64,000 bases of DNA from Deinandra increscens subsp. villosa (lineage: Eukaryota > Streptophyta > Magnoliopsida > Asterales > Asteraceae): the NCBI GenBank assembly GCA_039602395.1, contig JBCNJP010000003.1, positions 64,160,278-64,224,277 on the forward strand, given 5' to 3'. The notes beneath the pieces were generated by a model. The model searched no databases, was not told where the DNA came from, and saw nothing but the letters and a program-made list of their open reading frames with translations. Made by a program: the position numbers and the translations under genes. Positions 48,144 through 60,579 of this stretch are shown piece after piece. The first letter of the stretch is position 1; the number at the start of each line of letters is the position of its first letter.

Positions 48144-49242
48144 AAGGGACTTGGGTGCACGTCGTATGACGAGTACGGTTAGCATTTTATCTATGTTTAG
48201 AAGGATTCGGGGATTTCTTCTTGTAAAACACTCGTGTTTCAGTCACCTTTCATAGACGATATGCCTCATCACATGTAGAATCTGTACGCCTTTATTTTTG
48301 TAATATGTTGTTTTGTGATATATTGTTTTTGCACTTGCTTACATCTCTAAGGTTAGGTGTGGGTATAAGACCGTCCACCATAATACTTGAGCCTCACGCT
48401 GCGGCACCGATGACATGGCATGCGGCCATCGCACATTTCACCGTTTGCCTTGCCGTAGATTTGGTCCCTTTGTGGAGCTGAACAACCGCAGAATCAACCT
48501 CTATTTTTCTCTTTCTTCTCTAACCTTTTCTATTCAATATTATTAAAAAAAAGTGAACGGTGATGAGAGACCTTACATGGGCAAAATATGTGGAAGGTGG
48601 TAATTTTGGCATTGAGGGGCATGAAAAAAGTATGATGGTTGAAAAAAATATAACATGATCACTGCCTAAGGTGATCGGGCCTTCTGCATATAGTGTGCGT
48701 TGCATTTGCCTCCCTCTTTGACCATTATTTAGTCCAGGAGTCAAATGTTACCTAAAATTAGAAAAACCGTTAGTATTTTGTAAAAGGTAATTGGAATTTA
48801 ATAATTCAAACATGGGCATCAATCGGTCAAATAAGAATTTGTATTAGTAATGTGATTAATGACAAAACACACTTTTGTTGTCTTTGCCTACCCAGCTACC
48901 CTTAACGAAGAGTTGACATTCCAACCAGAATGTTTTATCAATAGTAATATTTTTAAAGAAAAGATCATATGATTTGTTATTGCAATCTTATTGGTTAATT
49001 CAACCAAATGCTAACTCGATGAGTTTAGATTGTAAGTTTTAAATTTCATTATTTTTATGGAAACTGATCAACATGAATTATAAATACACTAAATCAAAAA
49101 GGTCAACACACAGACCAGATATCACAATAGATTCAAACTTAGTCATACCTACATTCATTGAGGGTCGATATGCCAACGCATTGGCCTAAAGTCCCTTCAA
49201 CAAATGGTTTGTATCATTCTATACCAATAACTATTTAATTAT
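48144..49242. other. ARF1 3' UTR and intergenic sequence
   Basis: The 3' UTR follows the stop at 48141-48143; T-rich sequence near 48290-48330 is a plausible 3' end but no exact poly(A) signal is clear. 48350-48750 is a moderately GC-rich unknown repeat. No gene is seen to 49242. Confidence 0.45.
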
Positions 49243-49504
49243 TTATTGATTGCTACAAAAGTCAAGAAACCCCATGTATTCATGATTGTGAATCATCATG
49301 ATGCTTTGCTCAACACTAATAATTCCTGCGCATGTACGTACAACGCCGTAAGCACAATGTAAATTTTTTTGTAAGCGATAAGTACAAATGCACAGCTTCA
49401 TATAAAAGGGATTTAGAAAATTAATTACCCATTTTAAGAGCACCGGCAAAGATGACACCTGAAAGAATGAAGACAATGATGGAAGCCTTCCTTAGTATTG
49501 CCAT
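49243..49504 (-). CDS. Putative small secreted peptide, two exons
   Basis: On the - strand ATG at 49504 starts a 25-residue stretch with basic N-terminus (M-A-I-L-R-K) and a hydrophobic core, a classic signal peptide ending near A-G-A. A GT at 49428 and CAG at 49328-49326 bound a 103-nt intron, phase 1. Exon 2 (49325-49243) continues in frame to TAA, giving 52 residues; the mature part would be about 27 residues with one Cys and a C-terminal F-C-S-N-Q. No known peptide-hormone motif (CLE, IDA, PIP, RALF) is recognised. Chance is possible for such a short gene; the splice frame and signal peptide together are the support. Confidence 0.35.
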
Positions 49505-49879
49505 TACTTTCTAACAAAGAATTGACCTAGAAACACTGACGAATCCAAAAAGTATTTTTATGGGGGTTGGAAAAATTTTCAAGGTCAGTTGTATTATATC
49601 ACTAAATATTAAATTTTTAACCGGTTCAATTCAAATCAGATCGGGACTGATCATATAATAAATTCTTTATTATTCAAATTTACACAAGATTATAGAAGTA
49701 TCACGCTATATTAGTCAAATAATCATTATTTTATACATACAAAGTAGATGAGAGATGTTCAAATGAGAAGTTTGGTTTAGGTAAGAAGAATAAGAAGGAA
49801 TAGTCATTGAATCTTGATCTAATAAAAAAGAAAGGAGAAGTATTTTAGTGTTAGCCATCTTTGTCGATTTTTTATCTAC

Positions 49880-50460
49880 TTCCCCCCTTCTTTTTAAACA
49901 TTCATAACTTTCACATACGATATTATTTTTTTTAAAAAAATTACACCATAAACACAAACGTTTTTTTATCTTTAAAACGCGTATAGTGTTATATAAAAAA
50001 TAAAAAAAACTACATTTATGATTTTTGACACAATGTTCAGATTATTGTATCATTCTGTTAAAATGTTCAGATCATTGTGTCAAACTTATATAAAGTGTTG
50101 CTATATATAAAATTTAAAAAAATTAATCTTTCGGTTTTTGACACCATATGACATAATAATTTGAACATTTTGACATAATATAACACAATGATTTGAACAT
50201 TTTTGACACAATATAACACAATGATCTGAACATTTTGACACAATGACACAATGATCTGAATATTTTGACACATTAACACAATGATCTAAACATTTTGATA
50301 CAATCGAAAGAGTAATTTTTTTTAATTAAAATATATAACAACACTGTACGTGTTTTAAAGATAAAAAACGTGCGTTTTTAAGGTGTAATTTATAAAAAAT
50401 AATATCGTATCTAAGAGTTATGAAAGTTTAAAAAATGAGAGGAATTTGTTAAAAAGTTAA
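49880..50460. mobile_element. Foldback element with internal tandem repeats
   Basis: Arms around 49888-50000 and 50320-50450 are inverted copies (for example catacgatattatt against aataatatcgtat, and tttttatctttaaaac against its complement). Between them, 50028-50302, are about eight copies of a gatctgaacattttgacaca-type unit, some inverted. No coding sequence. Confidence 0.65.
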
Positions 50461-50856
50461 AAATGCCATTACATCTTTTGTTTTCTTTAGCTTTTCTCTC
50501 TAATTCTACACAAGAAAACTTTGAGCCATAGATCTTTACTTAACTGAAGATCTAATGATTATGATTGTTTTTTATCCAAACTAAACTTACCAAAATAACC
50601 ACTGTCAAAATAGATTATAAAAAATTTAAATTTCCACAAATCTAACCTTCTTTTTACCTTTTTAAATATTAAAGGAATAATTAGAACTCAATGAGTCCTA
50701 TAAAATTTTTATTTTTTTTACCGTGATGTATTAGAAAAGTAGAAACTCTTTGGTTCATTAAAAAAATAAAAAATCAATAATTTAATATATATTAAAACAA
50801 AGAACGAAAGGAAAAAAATATAATGAAACATTGTTTGTTTGTTTAGACTGTTGATA

Positions 50857-52184
50857 ATCTTCCAACTATAATAAACAATTACATTTAAGGACACATGTCA
50901 TTACTATATTAATCATCATCATAATTTTTCCGCTTCTTTCTCCTATCAAATATCAATTCTCTCTCACTTATTAAATGTTAAGAATTTTAATAATTAAATA
51001 CCAGAATATAAGCCACTTAGGTTGTAGCCTAATGGTAAGGGGCAAAGCCTCTTTAGGGAGAGACCAGGGTTCAAACCTTGGCATGGTGAAAGTTGGTGTA
51101 AAATAAAAATTAGCCGTTCAAAAAAAAAAAATACCAGAATATAAATTTTCTATTTCAATAATTTATTACAACTTAATAAATAATGCTAAGATTTCAATTA
51201 TGTCTTATATTAAAATTAAAATGGGCATTGCATATCCCCCTCTAAAGTTGAGAAATTGCATATTTTCCCAAATCATACTTTAGGACCATTGTACATTATG
51301 TATTAAAAGCTTGTATTTTGTGGATATATGCAATTTATTTTCAAAGTAGAGGATATATGCAATTCCCCCAAAAACTAAATTTATAACTATACTTTTCCGT
51401 TACTTGTAATTACTTGAATTTCAAATATGAAAGATAATTGGTTACATTTGACAATAAATAGTACACAATTTGACAAAAACATATAAGAGCAGAAACTCAT
51501 AAATTTAATATATTTTAAGAAAATGAAAACATTACTCCAACTAACATTAATATTAAACTTCCATGCTATATCATTTATGTTCTATAAGATAATTATTTTA
51601 TATCAACTCCATTTCATATATAAGTTCAAACAATAACTAAAATTACAATAACAAATATGAAATTCAATTTCGTAATTTTTTTAGTAACGAAATTTCTCTA
51701 ACATAGAAGTGAGTTGCATTGTTGTTTTTGAAGATAAACCAATTATATCTCAGATTTGAAATTCAAGTAATTACAAGTAACAGAAAAATATAGTTATAAA
51801 TTTAATTTTAGGGGAAATTGCATACATCCTCTACTTTGAAAATAAATTGCATATATCCATAAAATACAAGTTTTTAATACATAATGGTACTAAAGCATGA
51901 TTTGGAAAAATATGTAATTTCTCAACTTTAGAGGGGGAATATGCAATGCCCATTTTAATTTTAATATAATATATAATTGAAATCTTAGCATTATTTATTA
52001 AGTTATAATAAATTATTGAAATAGAAAATTTATATTCTGGTATTTAATTATTAAAATTCTTAACATTTAATAAGTGAGAGAGAATTGATATTTGATAGGA
52101 GAGCGAAGCAGAAAAATTATGATGAGGATTAATATAGTGATGACATGTGTGCTTAAATGTAATTGTTTATTAGAGTAGGAAGGT
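50857..52184. mobile_element. Long inverted-repeat (foldback) element
   Basis: Left arm about 50857-51450 and right arm about 51737-52184 are inverted copies over roughly 450 bp (taataaacaattacattta at one end, its complement at the other), with about 290 bp between. No ORF. The transcript of either strand would form a long hairpin, a possible small-RNA source. Family not assigned. Confidence 0.75.
51012..51130 (+). mobile_element. tRNA-derived SINE in the foldback left arm
   Basis: A box tgtagcctaatggtaagg and B box gggttcaaacct are followed by an A-run (51121-51131). The flanks aaataccagaatataa (50996-51011 and 51129-51144) are a long target duplication typical of LINE-driven insertion. 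The right arm of the foldback has the empty site, so the SINE came later. Confidence 0.85.
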
Positions 52185-52757
52185 ATTACGTGGAGAGTAT
52201 GTTTGATCAAATATGTAAATGACATGTTTAGATATGCACCCAAATCATATATTTTTTTTTAACAAACATGTGAATTGTTGGATTTATTTTATTGTGACAA
52301 TATTTTATAGAATGTTACATATTGTTTGTTCTCATAACATATTTTTTATTGTTGGTCAATGACAATTTGAAAAAAATAGATAATTGCACTTCCTCATGTA
52401 TAATATTACAAACAACCGAAGAGTTTAAAGAACGTGTGCATCGATCTCTTTTTCCTCCTTGTAGTGGATCTATTAAAATATTTTTATGTGAATCTTTAAC
52501 ATGAATTATCTATTAAGTTTTAATACTTAAACCCGTGTAGTACACGTGTTCTATCCTAGTTAATTAATAAATGAAACTTTAGGTGTGTTTTCATCTTTTT
52601 ATTTCTTAATTTGAGATAAATTATAGTTTCTCTATTTGAGAATACAATTCTGACTCTCCAAAAATAAAAATAAAAAAAATTAAGAAATGAAATCATAAGT
52701 AAAAGACAGGTATAGCCGTATAGGTAATAGAGTTTGTGTGGAGACTTGTTCAGGTGT
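52185..52757. other. AT-rich spacer
   Basis: No gene or repeat recognised. Confidence 0.4.
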
Positions 52758-53652
52758 ATCTAAACACATAAGTATAGATTTAAACCTATGATTTTATATG
52801 AACTTAAAGTGTATATTTATGAAATTATTATTATGATTTTATGTGATGGAACAAAGTTATACTTTTGTATAAACATTATACGTGTAATATATTTGGTCAC
52901 TCACGCATATTCATCGTTTAATTACTCTTCCGTTAACTCCGTTAAGGCCGTATACACTTTTAAAAACCCGAGGGACCTGTGTTGCCATTTCTTAAACTTT
53001 ATTTAGTTAACAAAAGTTGTAGGGGGGCTGTTTCAGCAAGTACAGAAACCTGGTGCCATGGTTGTAAAATTCGGAGGGGCCGATCCTGCTATTTTCCCAT
53101 ACTTGGTTTAAAGAGTCAGTTATGGTGCCCGATGAGTTAGCCGGTAACGGAAACCCTTAAGACCCAATTCATTGTGATTAATCCGTGGTATATGGCTGTA
53201 ATTAATCACCATCTCCATCATATAGCATGCCATCCCTCACACAAAACGCATCTCTCCCCCTCTCGTTTCTTTCAACCGAAGCAAAAGAAGAAAAAAAAAA
53301 CTCCTCACCAGAACCAAGAGTTTCCGGCCGTTCAACCCCTGCAACATCACTATCGACCACCACTCGACGCCCCCCGGTGATCATCAACGCAATAGCAACC
53401 GCGGAGCATCACAGTTCACCCCGGTGTTTGGATTCGAGTTCGTTCGGGCATCGTTTCGGCATAAAAAACACACAAGTATTTCATCCCCGATTCAAGGTAA
53501 ATGATTCTTCATGTTAATCGCACGTTTTCTAGGCCTCGTTTCATGTTTCGCGATTTTCCGGTGAGCGGAATGAAACTCCGGCCACCGGAGTTTTTGAGGA
53601 AGAAGATTTTGTGTTATGTTATTACAAAGAACGTCGGGTTAAAACATAACCG

Positions 53653-53880
53653 GGTCAGGCGTCCTAGTGGCTGGGTCGCGCGTGTCTATCCTTGAGGTCG
53701 CGGGTTCGAGTCCCGGCCTCTGCATTTTCTTCCTATTTTTGTTCCAATAAACTGGATTGGCCTCGCTGCTGCATAAAAGAATTCCTGATCAACATATAAC
53801 CGATCGTGAGGCTTGTCCCAATGGCTAGGTCGTAACATCAGAACCTGAGGTCGCGGGTTCGAACCTTGGCGACCTCATTT
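53653..53880 (+). repeat. Two tRNA-like modules inside the LTR
   Basis: 53653-53723 and about 53805-53880 each have an A-box-like tagtggctgggtcg / caatggctaggtcg and a B box gggttcgagtccc / gggttcgaacct, followed by T-rich sequence. They are alike but not identical and lack a clean cloverleaf acceptor stem, so they are tRNA-derived (SINE heads or captured tRNA) rather than active tRNA genes. Confidence 0.55.
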
Positions 53881-54059
53881 CCTTCTTGTTTTCTTTATTT
53901 TTGCAATTCCTTGTGTTTGGTCATTTAAAACTTGTTTAAATCGATTTCTTAGGAATGTTTAAACCCGAAAAAACAAATAGCTAGGGCTATTAAATCCCGT
54001 AAACCCTATTTTGAACTACGAACATATTAAACCTATCATTTCGAACTAAAATATAATTC

Positions 54060-54061
<2 letters not shown>

Positions 54062-54112
<51 letters not shown>

Positions 54113-54156
54113 CTAAAATTTATGGGTAAAACTTATATATATATATATATATATCT
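54062..54156. repeat. AT dinucleotide microsatellite
   Basis: A long (AT)n run at 54062-54109 and a shorter one at 54134-54155; more near 54288-54302. Confidence 0.9.
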
Positions 54157-55438
54157 CGCATAGATTAATATATAAACACATACGTTGATTTATTGAAATG
54201 ATTAGATATTCTACGCGAACATTTAAATTGTGCATCTTGCTTTGTAACTCCGTTATTAGCGTCATTGCGCATTTGGTTCATATATAAATATATATATATA
54301 TATTATGTATATATTTATTTTGGATTTTCGAACTTAGAAAATATATATTGTTGATATATATATACTATTTTTCGCGTCTTTTTGGTAATCGCTCGGGTTC
54401 GGCGAAACGTGTCGTCCTCGACTTGTTTTGGACTTCACAACAACTCGTTTTCATCGTTTGCCTTAGACTTAGGTAAATTAGTTGTTTTGTTTGAACACAC
54501 ACTTATACTCGTATGCTCGTTAGGTGATTGATTGTTGTTGCAAGACCCGTTCTTGCTAATTGCTGAATTGGTTATCTAGAATTTTGCTGGGCAACCTAAG
54601 GTGAGTTTTACGGCCTCATTTTATTGTTTTAAATCCTGTTGGGGGAGATTAACATGCACGATTTACACAACTGAGATAATTAGACTTTTATATATCACTT
54701 GAAGTACTTGTAGCACACTGATACAACAAAGTCCTTCTTATGGTACCGTTAGTATTAATGACGATAGAGGGAAATATATTGTAGTACTATTGGGTCTGAC
54801 AAACCCCACCCGGGTCAGTCGCGTTGCCACGATTGGATATCGAATGGGTGTTATATTCATCCTAAACATAACAAGGCAAACTACGCAAACTATGTACAAC
54901 TGTTAGCTTCGGTGAACATCAACGTGCGAAGTTTCATGTATATAGCCTAGCTAGCTATTTGATATATATTAGTGATTATGCTCTTACAACTTGACTGTTG
55001 TTGAATAATCAATCTTAAACTCAACTTGACTATTTCTGAACAGTAAATCTTAATATCAACTTGATTGTTGTTGAACAGTCAATCTTAAACTATTTTTGAA
55101 CTGATAAACCTATGAACTCACCAACCTTTGTGTTGACACTTTTTAGCATGTTATTCTCAGGTTGCAGATGTTCGAATATCACGAGTACACATGCATGAGA
55201 CTTCGAAACCCTTTTAGTGTCTTTGAACAAGCCACGTCACCTTGGGTGACGATGTCTTTACATAGTTAATTTAATTGTATTTACGCTTCCGCAATTGTAA
55301 CACACTGAATTTATATTTAATGAAATATGAAAGGTTTTTATTTATTACTGATCGTTTGGTGTAACTAATGGACTGCGATCTTGGTTTGTCACGCTCCTAG
55401 CGCTGGTATTCTGCGAGTGGATTTTTGAGGGTGTGATA

Positions 55439-58400
55439 GATTGGTATCAGAGCCATTGGTTACTGCGAACTAAGATTCATCTTAGACTGTAACTGCTTTG
55501 CATTAGTTGCACATAAACATTTTTCTCATGCATTGTGATACTCACTCCTACACGCACCTGTTTACGATATGCCGTTTACATCATCCCATCCCTTTATACT
55601 CTCGGCAATGAGCCGGCCATTCTTGAGTCATTTTTTTTCCTTAACCTCTATGAGTCGTGTACCTCCTGGTTAATCTCCATGGACAACGAGACGTTAAATC
55701 AGATAAGAAGATCAGATCTTCACTCTTGAGGAGTCATTTGCTGCTCGAAATTATTCTAGACTAAAGGACTGGGCGTAGTACCCAGACATTGGGCGAGTGA
55801 TTGCTTAGGCAGGCGTTGTGATATCTCTTCTTATTCTTAAACCTTTTTCTCCTAGTGTGTGAGATTCTTGTTGAACCTGACCTACCTGCATCGCTGAACT
55901 CTCATGTTCAGGAAATGTAATCATAACGTGGTAATAGTGCGATCATTCAACTTCAGTAGTGGTAACATTGTATGTATTCAGGTGTTTGCCCATGGGGGAA
56001 CTAGTATCTGCCTATGTTACCCTGGTCGTTTTCATTTTTATTATTGATCTTTTAAGATCCTCCTCATCCCATTCCTATTACGTTGTGCGTCGAGATAACA
56101 CAACTTGGGAACAACTCTTATGACCTCAGTGGTACCTGATGTGGGTCGACTAAAGTTTTCATTGATGTACCGGATTGTGATCAAGTCGTCATGCGTGATA
56201 AACCCTATTCAAAACCTATTGAGCTAAATTTCTGGCTGACTCGCTTCGGGTGGGTCATTCCAAGTAAAGCAAACATTTTGTTCTCAAAACTTGTTCCTTC
56301 AACAAATCCTGGTCAAGATAACGTTGGGTTAGTGACCACATATTTTTATACCCACATAGTGGATATCTCATGTGTACTCCACCATATCTCGTAGCTGAAG
56401 TAGGAGGAACTAGGGTGACCATACAAAGTAAATTACCGTTACGGGTGCACACGTAAATGTAATTTGCAGTGTATAGAAATCCTGTAGAATCCTACTAGGT
56501 AGGCTGATGGTTATATTGGATTCAAACTCCTATTTTTAACCCCATGACATTTGAATGTTGAGCATGTCGAAATTCGACCTGATGATCGAAGTCACCTATC
56601 TTTGTAAACGCTATCGCGCATGATATCATCTCTTACATATATGGATTCTAATCCATTTGTGAACCCTTTGACACAAATTACGAATGTTAGTTTTGAAGGG
56701 GCACCGTTTCACTCGTGTATTTCAATGGCATTTCTTTTTTTCTTAACTACGAACAATCTCGACGAAACCTTTAATTGGTTTGAACTAATCTTAAATCATA
56801 ATTCTACCTTTACGACTTTACCGACCATATCAAATCTTGGAACTTTTGCATCTGAGGGACAACTTGGATAAACCTTAACCAGATGAATACCCAGACAACA
56901 TCGGATTAACGTATAATATAAATCATATATCGCTGGTACTGGAAACATATTTCTTAGCTGAAAACTCTTGTGAACTTCCATCTGAAGATTTGTACTGCTG
57001 ATTTTATTATGCGAACCAAAACTTGTTGCCAGCAACATCGTCATGATTATACAAATTGCTTACCTCACCGCAAGCATATTTCTCCTCAATGGGAGTAATG
57101 TTATTTAACAGCCATCCTGGTTTTTAAACTATTGACTTCTAGTTCTAACATAATGACTATTCTGATTGACCTTTGAACCTGTGTGATTGATTTTTGTCTG
57201 CATGATTCGAACCTTTTATGATTTAACAACCAATAATTTCTGATTCTCGCGCTTTTGCAATCCTTTTATATCTGGGATTTCAGGCTTTAAACCAGAAGGT
57301 GTTACACTTTTGGTTAGCTGTAAGTTACACACCATTGATGATGAGACTACCTTGTACCTCAATCGTAGTAACAATACAAATCTTTTTGTGGAGACCCTAT
57401 TTACACCCATCGAGCATGAACTTCTTGATATCAAAAGCTAATTATACCATCGACCTGCATTTTCGCTTCTTATGCATTGAGTGCACCAAGTTATCCATAC
57501 ATTTGTACCTTTCTTAATGCTCCTGTCCTAATAGTTATCTACAAATTGCTGGTACACGAATCCTCACCCTCCTTTTCAGAAAACTTTCATTGATGAACTC
57601 CTAGCTTGAACTTAAACCTTGTGGCCTGTTTAAATTTTGACCGTCTTGAAATTTGAAGCTTTATGATATTCGCACTATGCTTGTCAAATTCTCGGAGATC
57701 TTCACGAGAATAGAAAACCTTACGCATCCCATTGGTCTTGTGAATGGAAATACCTACACCTTTTGTTGTGAAACGTATTGAGGTTTTAATCTCTCGCCCC
57801 TTTTACATGCAAGCGTATGGGATAAACTTGAAGCCCTCTGTTTCTGATGAAAATATCCAGTGTGGTTTGACTAATAGCTAGTAAGGGTAGGTTGCTGGCA
57901 CACTTTCGAGGTGCTGGTAGTGTGGTTTGTTAGCTGCGGTACATCCTATATATAAACATTAGTGGCACGTTGAATGTGGGACCGGTACCGGACTAAGGAT
58001 TGACTTTAGAGTCATGCGTAAGATCATCGTCATGAGAAACTCCATCTAACGGGACTAGGTCCTCGACAAAACTGCTTAATGCTACTTCCTCCGAGATTAC
58101 TGATATCCCTTACGTATTCCTACCAAAAGAGACCTACCCAAAATAATCGAACTTCATGCTTTCAATTGTCCGAGTCTAGAAGAACACTTTTCTGAAGCGA
58201 ATTTCCCACCATGTTTTAGACGCGAGTTCTGACTTAGATGAGCATCAATGTTTTGAAAACCAGGGATTTTTCCTTATGAATGACAAACCACCTGATCGAA
58301 TGATCAACTCCAATTTTTAAAGGCATGTGTTAAGAAGTAGATTGGCTTTCATTTAAGGGACACTACTTTGGGGTGGACTTCCTTGTTTTTATGAACTCTC

Positions 58401-60579
58401 AGGCATTCACTGAGGTGACAGGCCTGATCCTTTTCTATGGAACACCCGATTTAATCTTTTGACCCGTGGTAAACTTGCACTAAACCCTAGCAAAAATGCA
58501 TATTTACAGGCAAGCCAAGCCAAAGCCACTTTTGAACATTCTGATGTTTTTTGTTTCGCGGACACCCTTTTATAACATCTTCGTGCTTTATTTTACTTTT
58601 AAAAACCATTTGAATTGATGTTTTGACAAGAAAGGAATCAAGATGCATGAAGCGCAAGGACATCAAGGACACTGGGCATGCCGGTGAGCTTAAACAATGA
58701 AGATTTCCTTAACGAGACGTTACTCTATTGGATTGTATAACCGTTGACACATTCATTTTGATATCTGTTTATGCAAAATTCCTTGCCAAATCCTGTCAAG
58801 CACATTTATACCTCTCTCTGAATTTTATACTATCCATTACGTTATTTGCATCCTCCCTACTGGTATCTTTACCCGTGCTAGTTTAAACTCACATGTCATT
58901 CTTGGAATGTATAGCTTCGGCTATTAAGCTGGCTATCTCATCGCTTACTAGAATTCACGAACTAAGTCGTTGGCGCTCTTCATCTTAAATTTGCTATTCT
59001 CATGCTTGATGAGCACCTTTCGATATTCGGTACCTCATAGTTTATACTTTTGTTTTGTTGAACTTTCGCCCTTATTTTTGGATACTTTACCAAGGTAATA
59101 TGCATGATGATATGTTGTACTAAGCTCCAACTTGAATTTGAACCTAATTGTCTATGTTATTTCATGAAAAGTTCTTAATAGAATTTAGTAATTCTTTTCT
59201 AAAACAAACTGCTACATGTTACCTTTTAAATGGTTGTGAACTCTTGATTGATTTTCTCTTTAGACCTCGGTCCTTTTGTCACATAATCAGTGTGTTACCA
59301 GTGAGATTTTAGTATGTGAGTCACTGTTGAACCATTTTAACCATGATAAATAGTTTTTTTGCTTCTAAACTTCTCATGAGAAATTTTATAAAACATACGT
59401 GTTTATGCATGCTAAAATTTGAGAACCTAATCCTATGTTTAGGGTATATAAATTGATTAATCACTGAAGTGCTGGTTTAAACATAGGTTGCATAGAATTG
59501 CATGATTACTTATGTGTGTGAAACGTGTTAGGGACCAGAAAATGACATGTTGTGAATGTATTAATTTGATTGGGTATGAAAACCATACACCATACAAGGT
59601 CCTAAGTCTCCTACCTCGGTGGAAAATGACAAGACCGTGTGAAGTTTCCCCGTCAACTTTGCACCGTATGGGTTGTGTTGGTTAGTTTATGAACTTATAT
59701 ACTAGAGATGTGCCATGTGAGAGTTGTATGCTAGTAAATCTGATGCTATGACAATTGTATGCGTTGTATGGTAAAACCTTCGTGATAGATTGCATGCTAG
59801 TACACTTTGACCGCATCAACCTTAAAAATGAATCTTTGTAGAAATTCATGCACTATCCGAACCGTTATTGCATGAAATGTGAATTTTGAATTTCAATGTT
59901 ATTATGAATCATGTGGACTTAATTGGTCATAACTGCATAAAGTACTAAATCAATCAACAGGTCCTCGTGTTAACTTGACCAGTCTAAGTCATTGTATGTT
60001 ACATTCTAATTGTTAGGCAAATTCAGATCTTTGCATTTTCTTTAGACAATGAGTCTTTTAGACAAAACACATATTGACTTGACACACATAACTTCCTCAT
60101 AATCAAATTCCTTTCTCTTCGACACATCCGGGTTATTGGCGGATGCGAATGCCTTAACCGAAAACCAGACATGAAACAAAAATCTCACTTCTATCGTTGG
60201 GTACAATAGTCGCAGGCTACGCGAACATATTATGATCCCTTCTTCGCATTGAAATTTTGATTTCAGATACGTATGTTATCTGGTCACTCTGTTCGGCCTT
60301 GTCACTCAACACGATTCCTGTAATACGGTTATTAAATTCTTCTCGTAGGAGAACGCGTGATAAGAAAATCATTTCCTATACTTTCATTTCGAATTCCTTT
60401 TGAAAACCTCTAAACATTCGACAACTCCTCAACATGGGGTACACATTCTTGATCGTAACACCCATTACTCCTATCGGAGTAGAGAACCTGGACTCTTTGA
60501 TGCGTAATTGTCAATTCGATTCTTGAATCAATTGTCACAGATTTAAATTTCGGGACGAAATTCTTCAACAAGGGGATGA
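55439..60579. other. Interior of the 10-kb element, no gene seen
   Basis: Apart from the primer site at 55442, no coding domain, knuckle, protease or reverse transcriptase motif was recognised on either strand. Confidence 0.5.

Larger units (their letters stand above)
52758..55438 (+). repeat. Left LTR of the 10-kb element
   Basis: About 2.7 kb, ending gggtgtgata where the right LTR has gggtgtgaca. It contains a ~900-bp part (about 53730-54560) missing from the right LTR, including two tRNA-like modules and AT repeats. Confidence 0.75.

Noticed and set aside
50028..50302. CRISPR-like array
   Set aside because: Repeats are contiguous, variable and in both orientations, in plant DNA; no spacers of constant length.
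53653..53723. Functional tRNA gene
   Set aside because: A and B boxes are present but no proper acceptor stem or convincing anticodon arm, and it sits inside an LTR.
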